Assembly: GCA_029976075.1 (NCBI GenBank)
Contig: JARKNW010000137.1
Location: 1-36,556, forward strand
DNA: 36,556 nt
From: Pleomorphomonas sp.
Lineage (GTDB): Bacteria; Pseudomonadota; Alphaproteobacteria; Rhizobiales; Pleomorphomonadaceae
Direction of reading: 5' to 3'
The translations under genes and the position numbers were made by a program. This document shows positions 25,057 to 33,307 of the stretch, in pieces. How positions within the stretch are numbered: position 1 is the stretch's first letter; each line of letters opens with the position of its first letter. The notes under the pieces are model-generated. The model had not been told where the DNA came from, ran no database searches, and worked only from the letters and a program-made list of their open reading frames with translations.

Positions 25057-25761
25057 ATGCGGTCTGCGTTGCTTATTGCCTTTGTCCTCCTGGCGGCCTC
25101 TCCCGCCTCAGCCGGAGACATTGAACCGCGCCTGACTCTCCCTGCCGGCAACAAGGCGGTGGCACTGACCTTCGACGCATGCTCCGGCGCTGTCGACAAT
25201 CGCATTCTTGACGAACTGATCGCCGATCGCATACCCGCGACGATCTTCGTGACCCACCGCTGGCTGAAGCGTAATGCGGCGACTGCAGCGTTGCTTCTGG
25301 CCAACGCCGATCTTTTCGAGATCGAGAATCACGGCGAAAACCATGTTCCGGCCATTACCGACCAGCCGACCGTATTTGGCTTGCCGACCGCTGGATCGCT
25401 TACCGCCGTATCGCAGGAGGTGATGGGTGGCGCAGCGGCCGTAACCGCCACCTTCGGGCGGCCGCCTCTGTGGTATCGCGATGCCTCGGCCCGCTACAGT
25501 CGGGACGCGGTCGAACTGATTGGAAACCTTGGATATCGGATTGCCGGCTACTCGCTGAACGCTGACGTCGGCGCCTCGTTGCCGGCGGCTACCGTGAGCA
25601 AGCGCATCGCAGCGGCAAAACCCGGCGACGTTATCATTTCCCACATCAACCATCCGGAGCGACCATCGGGCGCAGGTGTCGTCGACGGCATCAAGGCCCT
25701 TGTTGCCAAAGGCGTGCGCTTCGAACGGCTCGACACAGCATTCCCTCTGCCCACGGGCTGA
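25057..25761 (+). CDS. Secreted polysaccharide deacetylase-like (NodB homology) protein
   Basis: 234 residues with a signal peptide (MRSALLIAFVLLAASPASA) and a NodB-type fold. The metal-site Asp is in VALTFDACSG (D40) and the His pair in ENHGENH (H92 and H96 are likely ligands). RPPLWYRDASARYS and a late VIISHINHPE are the other conserved blocks. Members remove acetyl groups from cell-wall or exopolysaccharides in the periplasm or outside the cell. The TFDACSG form belongs to a group with few studied members, so the substrate is unknown. Upstream starts from 24967 exist in frame, but ATG 25057 places the signal peptide at the N-terminus. It converges on the next gene with a 15-bp gap. Confidence 0.83.
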   Translation: MRSALLIAFVLLAASPASAGDIEPRLTLPAGNKAVALTFDACSGAVDNRILDELIADRIPATIFVTHRWLKRNAATAALLLANADLFEIENHGENHVPAITDQPTVFGLPTAGSLTAVSQEVMGGAAAVTATFGRPPLWYRDASARYSRDAVELIGNLGYRIAGYSLNADVGASLPAATVSKRIAAAKPGDVIISHINHPERPSGAGVVDGIKALVAKGVRFERLDTAFPLPTG

Positions 25762-25776
25762 TGGATACCAGGCCGC

Positions 25777-26103
25777 CTAAAGCGAGCCGAAATCGCCCTT
25801 TGTCGATGGATCCATGGCGCGATCAGGAGCGGCTGTCGCAGAGTGGTTCATCGGAGCAATGAATGCCCCACAAGCGACCGTCAGGCCGGTGCCGTTGGCA
25901 AGGTCGAGATCGACGCTTCGGTTCGAGGTCACGTCAAGTTGCGACCACGCAGGCGTACCGTCGCCCGAGCCGAGCCCAACCAAGCAGACCGACGTGCCCT
26001 GAGGGATGTGGGAGGGGGCCTCGACGGCCGCCGCAGGAAGAGAAAGCAATGGCACCGTTGAAATGGCAACCAGGGAAACCAAAGAACCGAAGATACGCAG
26101 CAT
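25777..26103 (-). CDS. Small secreted protein of unknown function
   Basis: 108 residues from ATG 26103, which has GGAGG 7 bases upstream. A clear signal peptide (MLRIFGSLVSLVAISTVPLLSLPAAAVEA) is followed by a short mature domain with two cysteines (SVCLVGLG and TVACGAFIAP) that could form a disulfide, and a region with alternating polar and hydrophobic residues (WSQLDVTSNRSVDLDLANGTGL) suggesting a beta-rich fold. I do not recognise a family. An upstream start at 26196 would bury the signal peptide and is unlikely. It is downstream of the response regulator on the same strand, 114 bp away, so a shared transcript is possible but unproved. Confidence 0.7.
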   Translation of the reverse strand: MLRIFGSLVSLVAISTVPLLSLPAAAVEAPSHIPQGTSVCLVGLGSGDGTPAWSQLDVTSNRSVDLDLANGTGLTVACGAFIAPMNHSATAAPDRAMDPSTKGDFGSL

Positions 26104-26217
26104 GTCGTGCCTCCAGACAGATGGCTGACCGCTGCACCGCAAGGGAAATGCGCGGTCGATAGCCTCCTCAACGCGGAGCCGGGCAAAGAGTTTCACACAC
26201 CCAACGAAAGAAGCCGT

Positions 26218-26718
26218 TCAGGAGGCGGCCTTCTCTCCGGGCTTTGCCTGCCAGATGTTTTGACGATTGCGAATTTCACGTGGTGCCGGACCGAAGTAGG
26301 TCGGCGTTTTGACAAAGTCGCGAGGTGCAAGCACCACCGACTGGATGCGCTGGTAAAGCGACTTGGCCGAGATCGGCTTGCAAAGCAGTTCATGGATGCC
26401 GAGCCGGCGTGCCTCGATGATGCGGCTGCGCTCGGTGTGGCCGGTGACCATGATGATCGGAATATAGGCGAAGGGATTGGAGGGCACCCGGATCATTCGC
26501 ACCATGTCGGCGCCATCGAGAATCGGCATCACCCAATCGAGAATGAGAATATCCGGATTGGCGCGATCCATAGCCTCGAGGCCCGATGCACCGTCTTCGG
26601 CTTCCACAATGCGGCGCGCGCCGAAGCCCTGCAGCATCGTCCGTAAGATCGTGCGCATGTAGGCGCTATCTTCCACGACCAGAAAGGTCAGGGATGACAG
26701 ATCAAGCTGCACCGGCAT
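26218..26718 (-). CDS. Single-domain response regulator (CheY-like)
   Basis: 166 residues: a receiver domain (about 8-132) with a 35-residue basic tail and no output domain. The acidic pair is E16-D17, the phospho-acceptor D61 (LILDWVMP), T92 (VTGHT) and K114 (CKPIS), so phosphotransfer should work. The proteins most like it in build are the stand-alone receivers of alphaproteobacteria; a link to chemotaxis is suggested only by the chemoreceptor gene about 2 kb away. The ATG at 26718 has AAGGAG only 1 base before it; a GTG at 26712 is 7 bases from the same AAGGAG and may be the true start. Confidence 0.88.
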   Translation of the reverse strand: MPVQLDLSSLTFLVVEDSAYMRTILRTMLQGFGARRIVEAEDGASGLEAMDRANPDILILDWVMPILDGADMVRMIRVPSNPFAYIPIIMVTGHTERSRIIEARRLGIHELLCKPISAKSLYQRIQSVVLAPRDFVKTPTYFGPAPREIRNRQNIWQAKPGEKAAS

Positions 26719-27153
26719 ACTCCTTCGCGTTCCTCATAACAGCCAAAGGTGAAAAAGCGGTTAGGCGATGCCGAGGGTCTGGCGTGGACGGCTGTCTGCG
26801 ACCAAAGGTCAGCTTTGGAGAAGCTTGGTCCGGTGCCGATCGCTTCGCTGACCCATACTCCATGAAAGCGCTTGAGACTTGGCTGTCTCCGTGCTTTAGT
26901 TTCAGGCAGATGCATCGGGTTTTTGGACCCTTTCAAAACGTTATGGCCATGCATCGACAACGGTGGCTTACTCGACGGCCCGTCAAAGCGATTGATCAAG
27001 ACAGTGAATGGTTTGATCGTAATCAAAGGCGGCCGGCGGCAATGTGCGTAGGTTATCGTAGGTGAAAAGACGACGGACCGTCAGTCGCAAGCAAGGCGAT
27101 CCGCTCACGGATAGACGCACGGGCTGCCGGGTGTCGGAGGGATTTGGTCAATC
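26719..27153. other. Spacer upstream of hemA
   Basis: About 435 bp between two divergent genes. It contains one clear FixK/FNR box (27013-27026) and dyads such as CCAAAG/CTTTGG near 26803-26819. No convincing coding region or RNA gene was seen. Confidence 0.5.
27013..27026. promoter_or_regulatory. FixK/FNR-type box upstream of hemA
   Basis: TTGAT-CGTA-ATCAA is a perfect match to the TTGAT-N4-ATCAA site of FixK, FnrL and FNR proteins. It is 127 bp before the hemA ATG, a suitable place for activation from about -40. hemA is a known FixK/FNR target in Bradyrhizobium and Rhodobacter. Confidence 0.85.
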
Positions 27154-28425
27154 ATGAACTATGATGCGGTGTTCGAGAGTGCCGTCCAGGCCCTGCAGGA
27201 CGAGAAGCGCTATCGCGTATTCGCCGAACTGGAGCGAATGGCCGGGCGGTTTCCAACGGCTCTCTGGCATCACGGCGGCGGAACACGCGAGATCACCGTA
27301 TGGTGTTCCAATGACTATCTCGGCATGGGCCAGCATCCGAAGGTCATCGGCGCCATGACAGCTGCTGCCGAGGCCATGGGCGCCGGAGCCGGCGGCACGC
27401 GCAACATTTCTGGCACCAACCATCCGCTGGTCCAGCTCGAGCACGAGCTCGCCGACCTGCATGGCAAGGAAGCGGCGCTGGTCTTCACCTCCGGCTACGT
27501 GTCCAACGAAGCAGCAATCTCAACCATTGCCAAGCTGCTTCCCAATTGTCTGATCCTGTCGGACGCGTTGAATCATGCCTCGATGATCCATGGCGTGCGT
27601 TCGTCGGGCGTTTCCAAGCAGATCTGGCGGCATAACGATCTCGGCCACCTCGAAGAGCTGCTGATCGCCGCTGGTCCTGATCGCGCCAAACTGATCGTCT
27701 TCGAGAGCGTCTACTCGATGGATGGCGATGTCGCGCCGATCGAGAAGATCGCCGACCTCGCCGACAAGTACAATGCCTTCACCTATATCGACGAGGTCCA
27801 CGCCGTCGGCATGTACGGCAATCGTGGCGCCGGCATCTGCGAGCGCGACGGCGTCATGGATCGCATGGACGTGATCGAAGGCACGCTGGCCAAGGGTTTT
27901 GGCGTGATGGGCGGCTATATCACGGGCAAGAAATCGCTGGTGGATGCCGTTCGCTCCTACGCTCCCGGCTTCATCTTCACGACTGCCTTGCCGCCAGGTC
28001 TCTGCGCCGCCGCAACGGCTTCGATCCGCCATCTGAAGGAAAGCCGCAGCGAGCGCGAGGCGCACCAGCGGCAGGCTGCCCGCACCAAGGCCGTCTTGAG
28101 GGCCTCGGGGCTGCCAGTCATGCCATCGGTGACGCATATCGTGCCGGTTCTGGTTGGCAATCCGGACCTCTGCAAGAGAGCCACCGACATCCTTCTCGAG
28201 AAGCATGGCATTTACATCCAGCCCATCAACTACCCGACAGTGCCGCGCGGCACCGAGCGTCTCAGGATTACGCCGACGCCGTTCCACAATGATGCAGTGA
28301 TCGATCATCTGCGTGATGCATTGGTCGACGTGTGGGAGACGCTCAGCCTGCCCTTCTCCGAGACGAGCGTGCCGGAGGTGGAAAAGACCGTCCGCCAACA
28401 GATCTTCAGCGCCGCTGGCGGCTGA
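27154..28425 (+). CDS. hemA: 5-aminolevulinate synthase, HemA
   Basis: PLP enzyme that condenses glycine and succinyl-CoA to 5-aminolevulinate, the first step of alphaproteobacterial heme synthesis. 423 residues, near the usual 400-410. The PLP lysine is K247 ([13 protein letters not shown]), matching K248 of Rhodobacter. [23 protein letters not shown] and [11 protein letters not shown] are family blocks; the acyl-CoA-binding start [23 protein letters not shown] is present. ATG 27154; GGAGG lies 14 bases upstream, rather far. A FixK/FNR box upstream ties its level to low oxygen, suiting heme supply to the cbb3 oxidase encoded downstream on the other strand. Followed by a strong terminator. 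Confidence 0.97.
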   Translation: MNYDAVFESAVQALQDEKRYRVFAELERMAGRFPTALWHHGGGTREITVWCSNDYLGMGQHPKVIGAMTAAAEAMGAGAGGTRNISGTNHPLVQLEHELADLHGKEAALVFTSGYVSNEAAISTIAKLLPNCLILSDALNHASMIHGVRSSGVSKQIWRHNDLGHLEELLIAAGPDRAKLIVFESVYSMDGDVAPIEKIADLADKYNAFTYIDEVHAVGMYGNRGAGICERDGVMDRMDVIEGTLAKGFGVMGGYITGKKSLVDAVRSYAPGFIFTTALPPGLCAAATASIRHLKESRSEREAHQRQAARTKAVLRASGLPVMPSVTHIVPVLVGNPDLCKRATDILLEKHGIYIQPINYPTVPRGTERLRITPTPFHNDAVIDHLRDALVDVWETLSLPFSETSVPEVEKTVRQQIFSAAGG

Positions 28426-28448
28426 CATCTGAGAAACTGACATCAAAG

Positions 28449-28487
28449 ACGGGACCGGCGGCAGCGCGTCGGTCCCGTTTTCATTTT
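28449..28487 (+). terminator. Rho-independent terminator of hemA
   Basis: Perfect 9-bp stem ACGGGACCG (28449-28457) / CGGTCCCGT (28470-28478) followed by TTTTCATTTT. It lies 24 bases past the hemA stop, in the convergent spacer with fixS. Confidence 0.9.
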
Positions 28488-28539
28488 ATGACGCTCGCAA
28501 GCGGGTCTTGCTCGGCCTTCGCGCGGCGCCGTGACGAGT

Positions 28540-28755
28540 TCAGCCTCTGCGTCGCTCCTCGCCCTCTGGAACACGGCCGCGCGCGCCTTCAGGCGCATCC
28601 TCCGGCGCATCCATGACGTCATCATCCTCGAGGATACGCCAGGCGGCCCCCTCCAGATCCTCATACTGCCCGGTTTTCAAGGACCACATGAAGCCGGCGA
28701 GACCGAGAAGACCGAGAAGCAAGGCGGCGGGTACCAGAAAAACGAGAACGCTCAT
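28540..28755 (-). CDS. fixS: cbb3 oxidase maturation protein FixS/CcoS
   Basis: 71-residue single-pass membrane protein. The N-terminal segment MSVLVFLVPAALLLGLLGLAGFMWSLKTGQYEDLEG is typical: one TM helix then the FxWxxxxGQYDDLEG motif. The tail is acidic and charged, longer than in many CcoS. CcoS is needed for insertion of heme or copper into the cbb3 oxidase catalytic subunit. The start codon overlaps the fixI stop (ATGA, 28752-28755), so translation is coupled. Last gene of fixGHIS, converging on hemA. Confidence 0.93.
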   Translation of the reverse strand: MSVLVFLVPAALLLGLLGLAGFMWSLKTGQYEDLEGAAWRILEDDDVMDAPEDAPEGARGRVPEGEERRRG

Positions 28756-31052
28756 GCTGGTTCCTCGGCTTGCGCCTCAAGCGCGGCAGCGACCGCCGCT
28801 GGCGGACGCTCGGCCGGAGGCGTGGCGACACGACGCAGGCGTAACGCATTCAACGTCACGATCAGCGACGAGCCGGACATGGCGGCCGCAGCAATCAACG
28901 GCGTGACATAACCAAGCACGGCGATCGGCACGGCAATCAGATTGTAGATCACTGCCGTCCATAGATTCTGCTTCATCAACCGATAAGCAGCATGAGACAC
29001 ATCGAGCGCGGTCACGACTGGCTTCAATCGCTCGCCGAGAAACACGGCGTCAGACGCCACCTGTGCGAGATGAGCTGCGGAAACGGGCGACAATGAAACG
29101 TGAGCCGCGGCAAGCGACGGCGCATCGTTGAGCCCGTCGCCAACCATCAGAATCCTTCGTCCCTCAGCCTTCAACGCCTCAAGCCGCGCAATCTTGCCAG
29201 TTGGATCGACTTCGGCCTGCCACTCGACAATACCGAGCGCCTTGGCGACGGTGGCGACCGCCGTCTCGCGATCTCCCGACAGGATGGCGAGACGATAGCC
29301 CTTGGCACGAAGCTCGCGGGCAACTTCCATGGCATCCGCCTTGAGGCGCTGTGCGAAGGCAAACACGGCAATCCTCTCGCCGTCGGAGAAGGCGATCAAT
29401 GACGCATCCGGATAAGCCGCGCGCACGGGGCCGGCGATCTCTTCGCTGACACCGCAGAACGACAAGGAGCCCAACCGCAAGGTCTGCCCATCAAGGTCGG
29501 CCATAACCCCCTCGCCCGTTACTTCGCGCGAGCCCTCGATGGGAGTGGCAGAGCCAGACACCCGCGCCAACGCTTCGGCAAGCGGGTGGCGACTTGAGCG
29601 GGCCAGCCGACCTGCGAGCTCAAGGATATCATCGGACACGTCAGATCGGTTGGCCAGCAAGGGCTCCGGACTGGTCAGGGTGCCGGTCTTGTCGAAGACA
29701 ATGGTGTCAACGCCAGCAAGACGTTCGATCGCATCACCGGCGTTGAGAAGGATGCCGTTGCGGAAGAAGCGGCCGGCCGCCGTCACCTGGACGGCCGGCA
29801 CGGCGAGCGCCAGCGCGCAGGGACAGGTAATGATCAGAACGGCGATGGCGTTGATCAAGGCCGTGTGCCAACCGGCGCCGGCGATCAGCCAGCCGGTGGC
29901 GGTAAGCAGCGCCGAGGAGTGAACCACCGGCGCGTAGGCGCGAGCCGCCCGGTCGGCAAGGCGAAGCGCTCCGGACTTCGCAGACTGGGCCTCGCCGATC
30001 AGTCGCTCGATCTCGGCCATCAGCGTGCCTTCGACGGCCGCCGTGACCACCACGGTCAGCAGCCCGGTACCATTGAGCGTGCCCGCGTGGACGATGTCTC
30101 CGGGCGCGACGGAAACCGGCAAGGTCTCCCCGGTGACCAGACTACGATCGACATCGGAGCGTCCGGAGAGGACCTCTCCGTCAACAGGCACCCGTTCCCC
30201 AGGCCGCACCGCCACGATGTCACCGGCATGAACGGCGCTAAGGGGCACGCGGACTAGGTCGCCGGTCTCACCACGCTTCAGTGCCGAGTCAGCGCGCAGG
30301 GTTGCCAGCGTCTCGGCCTCGACGGCGGTACGCCGGCGCATGTTCTCGTCGAGAAACCGGCCCAGCAACAGGAAGAACAGCAGCATGAGCGCGCTGTCGA
30401 AATAGGCTTCGAGGGCATGCGTCAGGGTATTGTAGATGGACAGGCCCATCGCGAGGCTCACGCCGAGCGAAATGGGGACATCCATGTTGAGCGACCGGCG
30501 ACGGATGGCGGCAAATGCGCTACGGAAGAATGGCCGGGCGGCATAGGCAACGGTCGGCAGGGCGACGAGCGCGCTCATGAAATGGAAGAAGTCGCGCGTT
30601 TCCGGCGTGATGTCCGTGACGTTCCCAGACCAGACCGAGACCGACATCAGCATGACGTTCATGGCGCCGAAACCGGCCACGCCCATGCATTTCAGGAGCT
30701 CTCGTGCCTCGGCGGACCGATTGTCACGCCGTATGGCTGGATCGAAGGGCTGCGCCGGATAGCCGATGGACGCCATGCGTTCAAGAACCGCGTCGGGCGT
30801 TATCTTGTCAGGAGAAAAGACCACCGATGTGCGACGGTTGCTGACGTTGACACGTGCGCTGACAATCCCCGGCAGCCGCCGCAGACCGCGTTCGATGTCG
30901 GTGAGACAAGCCGCGCAGGTGATCCCATCCACGGCAAGTTCGATACGGCGATTGCCCTCCCGATCGGCTACCGTGTAGGCATCCCAATCGTGACCGACGG
31001 CCTGACCTGCGGGGTCGCTCTCGATAGGGCCGACGTCCACCGCTATGTTCAC
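28752..31052 (-). CDS. fixI: Copper-transporting P1B-type ATPase FixI/CcoI
   Basis: 766-residue inner-membrane ATPase that moves copper out of the cytoplasm for assembly of the cbb3 oxidase copper centre. An N-terminal HMA domain has C46-x2-C49 (GITCAACL); the transmembrane copper site is C410-P-C412; the actuator loop has TGE (307-309); the phosphorylation site is DKTGT (D454), with a later GDGLNDAPSL hinge. All motifs are intact. About eight membrane helices. It follows fixH by 14 bp and overlaps fixS by 4 bp. In the fixGHIS context it is a CcoI-type, not a detoxifying, copper pump. Confidence 0.96.
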   Translation of the reverse strand: MNIAVDVGPIESDPAGQAVGHDWDAYTVADREGNRRIELAVDGITCAACLTDIERGLRRLPGIVSARVNVSNRRTSVVFSPDKITPDAVLERMASIGYPAQPFDPAIRRDNRSAEARELLKCMGVAGFGAMNVMLMSVSVWSGNVTDITPETRDFFHFMSALVALPTVAYAARPFFRSAFAAIRRRSLNMDVPISLGVSLAMGLSIYNTLTHALEAYFDSALMLLFFLLLGRFLDENMRRRTAVEAETLATLRADSALKRGETGDLVRVPLSAVHAGDIVAVRPGERVPVDGEVLSGRSDVDRSLVTGETLPVSVAPGDIVHAGTLNGTGLLTVVVTAAVEGTLMAEIERLIGEAQSAKSGALRLADRAARAYAPVVHSSALLTATGWLIAGAGWHTALINAIAVLIITCPCALALAVPAVQVTAAGRFFRNGILLNAGDAIERLAGVDTIVFDKTGTLTSPEPLLANRSDVSDDILELAGRLARSSRHPLAEALARVSGSATPIEGSREVTGEGVMADLDGQTLRLGSLSFCGVSEEIAGPVRAAYPDASLIAFSDGERIAVFAFAQRLKADAMEVARELRAKGYRLAILSGDRETAVATVAKALGIVEWQAEVDPTGKIARLEALKAEGRRILMVGDGLNDAPSLAAAHVSLSPVSAAHLAQVASDAVFLGERLKPVVTALDVSHAAYRLMKQNLWTAVIYNLIAVPIAVLGYVTPLIAAAAMSGSSLIVTLNALRLRRVATPPAERPPAAVAAALEAQAEEPA

Positions 31053-31066
31053 AGCCTCTCCCTTCG

Positions 31067-31576
31067 TCAGCGGACGAGACGGAGCTGATTACGGCTCAGG
31101 AACATCCGCTCGCTGCCCTTGTAGGCCTCGATCGTCAGGTCCCACATGCCATCCTTCACGTTGGGCAGGACGGCTCTGTAGCTGCCGCTCGCGACCTCCG
31201 GCAGATTGGCTGAATGATCGTGGTCCGGATCGACGGCGTGAATCAGTCGAACGCGCACATCCAGGCCATGCAGATCAACACCCGCCTTGTCGCGGAAATG
31301 CACCTCGACCGAGGCATCATCCCCGACGGGACGAACGGCTGCGTCCACCGCCCAGGCCCGCTCGGCCTGCGCCTTGCCCGCCAGTACATCGCTTTCGAAT
31401 TCCTGGCCGGCCTTGTAGCTCGACTCCACTTCAAGGCCCGGGAAGGTAGATATGGCAAAGTAGATAAAGGCGCCATTGACGGCAAATATGATACCGAAAA
31501 AGGCGAAGAGCCAAAGAAGAACGCCTCGCCCGGTCAGCCGCCGGCCGCGAACTGCTTCCTGGGTGGTAGCGGTCAT
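31067..31576 (-). CDS. fixH: cbb3 oxidase assembly protein FixH/CcoH
   Basis: 169-residue membrane-anchored periplasmic protein. TM helix at about 19-43 (VLLWLFAFFGIIFAVNGAFIYFAIS), then the conserved FPGLEVESSYKAGQEF segment and a beta-rich periplasmic domain of the FixH/YtkA type ending GMWDLTIEAYKGSERMFLSRNQL. It is required for stable cbb3 oxidase assembly. The frame is open to 31633, but ATG 31576 (MTATTQEAV) with GGGAG 8 bases upstream is the better start. It lies 87 bp after fixG and 14 bp before fixI. Confidence 0.93.
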   Translation of the reverse strand: MTATTQEAVRGRRLTGRGVLLWLFAFFGIIFAVNGAFIYFAISTFPGLEVESSYKAGQEFESDVLAGKAQAERAWAVDAAVRPVGDDASVEVHFRDKAGVDLHGLDVRVRLIHAVDPDHDHSANLPEVASGSYRAVLPNVKDGMWDLTIEAYKGSERMFLSRNQLRLVR

Positions 31577-31663
31577 TACTTCAAGCTCCCTTTTGGTCCG
31601 ACTTAGCATCCGCCTTTTGCGATCAGTTCGCAACCGTGACGAAGCGACATGATCCGCCTGGGT

Positions 31664-33118
31664 TCAGTTCGGCGCGGCAGCCTTGAAGAAGTCGGCCGCC
31701 GAGGCCTTCTCGCCATTTTCGGTATCGACGATGTAGAACTCGATCGGCGTCGATTCCGGCAGCGCGACGCCACCCGGCACCATGACCAGCACGCGCAGTT
31801 CACGCGTTGTATCGGCAGGCACTTCGATCACCGGCTTGCCGCTGGCTGCCGGCACACCCTGGGCCTCGACCGTAAAGCCATCCGGCAGACCCGAGACCGT
31901 AAGCGCAAAGTGCCGTTCGTGAGGACGCTTGTTGATCAGACGCACGGTATAACCGTTGCGCGTACCGCCTTCGGACAGGTTCACATAGAGCGGGTTGCGA
32001 TCATGAAGCACGCTGACACCCTGGAAGGCACGGTTGGCGAGCGTGTAGGTCATGAAGCCGCCGATAAGGACGATCAGCGCGGCATAGAGCACGGTACGCG
32101 GCCGCACAATGCGATAGATCGGTGGCTTGCCCTCGCTGCGACGGGCAATGTTCATGTCAGTGTCATAGCCGATAAGGCCCGGCTCGCGGCCGACTTTTTT
32201 CATCACCGTATCGCAAGCGTCAATGCAGAGGCCGCACTGGATGCACCCGAGTTGCAATCCCTCGCGGATGTCGACGCCGGTCGGGCAGGCCTGCACGCAC
32301 GCCTTGCAATCGATGCAGTCCCCCACGGCGGCGCCCGCAGCCTTGGCCCTGGCCCCGGTCCGAACCGACATGCGCGGTTCGCCCCGATCGGTACGATAGG
32401 TGACGTTCAGAGCCCACTCATCGGTCAGAGCCGCCTGGATACGCGGCCAAGGACACATGTAGAGACAGACCTGCTCGCGCATGAAGCCTGCGAGCGAGTA
32501 TGTCGTGAACGTCAGGATGCCGATCCAGATATAGACGATCGGAGCGGCGTTCCCCGTGAAGGTGTCCTTGATAATCGTCGGCGCATCGCCGAAGTAGAGC
32601 ACCCACGCACCGCCCGTACCAACCGCGATGAGCAGCCAGACAAGGTGTTTTGCCGCCTTGCGCAGGAACTTGCCGGCGCTCATCGACGCGCGGTCCATGA
32701 TGATGCGGTCGCGGCGATCACCTTCGATCCAGCGCTCCACCGCGAAATAGAGATCGGTCCAGACCGTTTGCGGGCAGAGATAGCCACACCAGACACGCCC
32801 GGCCACCGCATTCATCAGGAAGAGGGCAACCGATGCGAGGACGAGAAGACCGGTGAGGTAATAGACCTCCTGCGGCCATATCTCCACGCCGAAGAAATAG
32901 GCCTTGCGACCGGCCATGTCGATCAACACCGCCTGACCGGGCGCGTCGGGACCGCGGTCCCAGCGAACGAAGGGCAGAAAATAATAGATGCCGAGCGTGA
33001 TGATCAGCACGGACCACTTGATCGTCCTGAGGCGGCCGCTGACCGCTGCCGGATAGTTCTTCTTGGCTGCGGCGTAGTAGCTGTCGCCTCCGGACGTCAC
33101 GTTCTCGTCAACCCGCAT
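31664..33118 (-). CDS. fixG: Polyferredoxin-like FixG/CcoG, cbb3 assembly
   Basis: 484-residue inner-membrane iron-sulfur protein thought to reduce Cu(II) to Cu(I) for the oxidase. Several TM helices in the first half (WSVLIITLGIYYFLPFV, VYYLTGLLVLASVALFLM, LVWLLIAVGTGGAWVLYF) with conserved CGYLCPQTVW and CLYMCPWPR. Two [4Fe-4S] motifs follow: C268, C271, C274, C278 and C292, C295, C298, C302. The C-terminal part is a periplasmic Ig-like domain. ATG 33118 (MRVDENVTSGGD) is chosen over upstream in-frame starts at 33163 and 33175 because AAGG lies just before it. First gene of fixGHIS; no FixK box was found in the 190 bp upstream. Confidence 0.95.
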   Translation of the reverse strand: MRVDENVTSGGDSYYAAAKKNYPAAVSGRLRTIKWSVLIITLGIYYFLPFVRWDRGPDAPGQAVLIDMAGRKAYFFGVEIWPQEVYYLTGLLVLASVALFLMNAVAGRVWCGYLCPQTVWTDLYFAVERWIEGDRRDRIIMDRASMSAGKFLRKAAKHLVWLLIAVGTGGAWVLYFGDAPTIIKDTFTGNAAPIVYIWIGILTFTTYSLAGFMREQVCLYMCPWPRIQAALTDEWALNVTYRTDRGEPRMSVRTGARAKAAGAAVGDCIDCKACVQACPTGVDIREGLQLGCIQCGLCIDACDTVMKKVGREPGLIGYDTDMNIARRSEGKPPIYRIVRPRTVLYAALIVLIGGFMTYTLANRAFQGVSVLHDRNPLYVNLSEGGTRNGYTVRLINKRPHERHFALTVSGLPDGFTVEAQGVPAASGKPVIEVPADTTRELRVLVMVPGGVALPESTPIEFYIVDTENGEKASAADFFKAAAPN

Positions 33119-33266
33119 GTTGCCTTCGTCTCCCGGAGACCGCCTCTTTGCATGGCCGGCCATCCATATAAGCAATCGCCCCTATTATTAGCACATTAGC
33201 ATAAAAAGACTAAGGAACAAATCGCGAATCCAGCAATAGCGCCATGCGCTTAACGAGCCGTGGCAT

Positions 33267-33296
33267 GGATGGTGACGGTTTTATCCGTCACCATCC
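33267..33296. terminator. Hairpin after fixP (possible terminator)
   Basis: Perfect 12-bp inverted repeat (33267-33278 with 33285-33296) around TTTTAT, about 11 bases past the fixP stop. Neither strand has a T-run after it, so it may act as a partial terminator or message protector between fixNOQP and fixGHIS. Confidence 0.55.
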
Positions 33297-33307
33297 CATT
33301 TCCCTAC

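Noticed and set aside
26688..27026. 112-codon minus-strand frame in the hemA upstream spacer
   Set aside because: No ribosome site, no family features, and it runs over the FixK/FNR box and into the response regulator start.
31649..33199. Plus-strand open frame (516 codons) opposite fixG
   Set aside because: Same reason: FixG with its cysteine motifs is on the minus strand.
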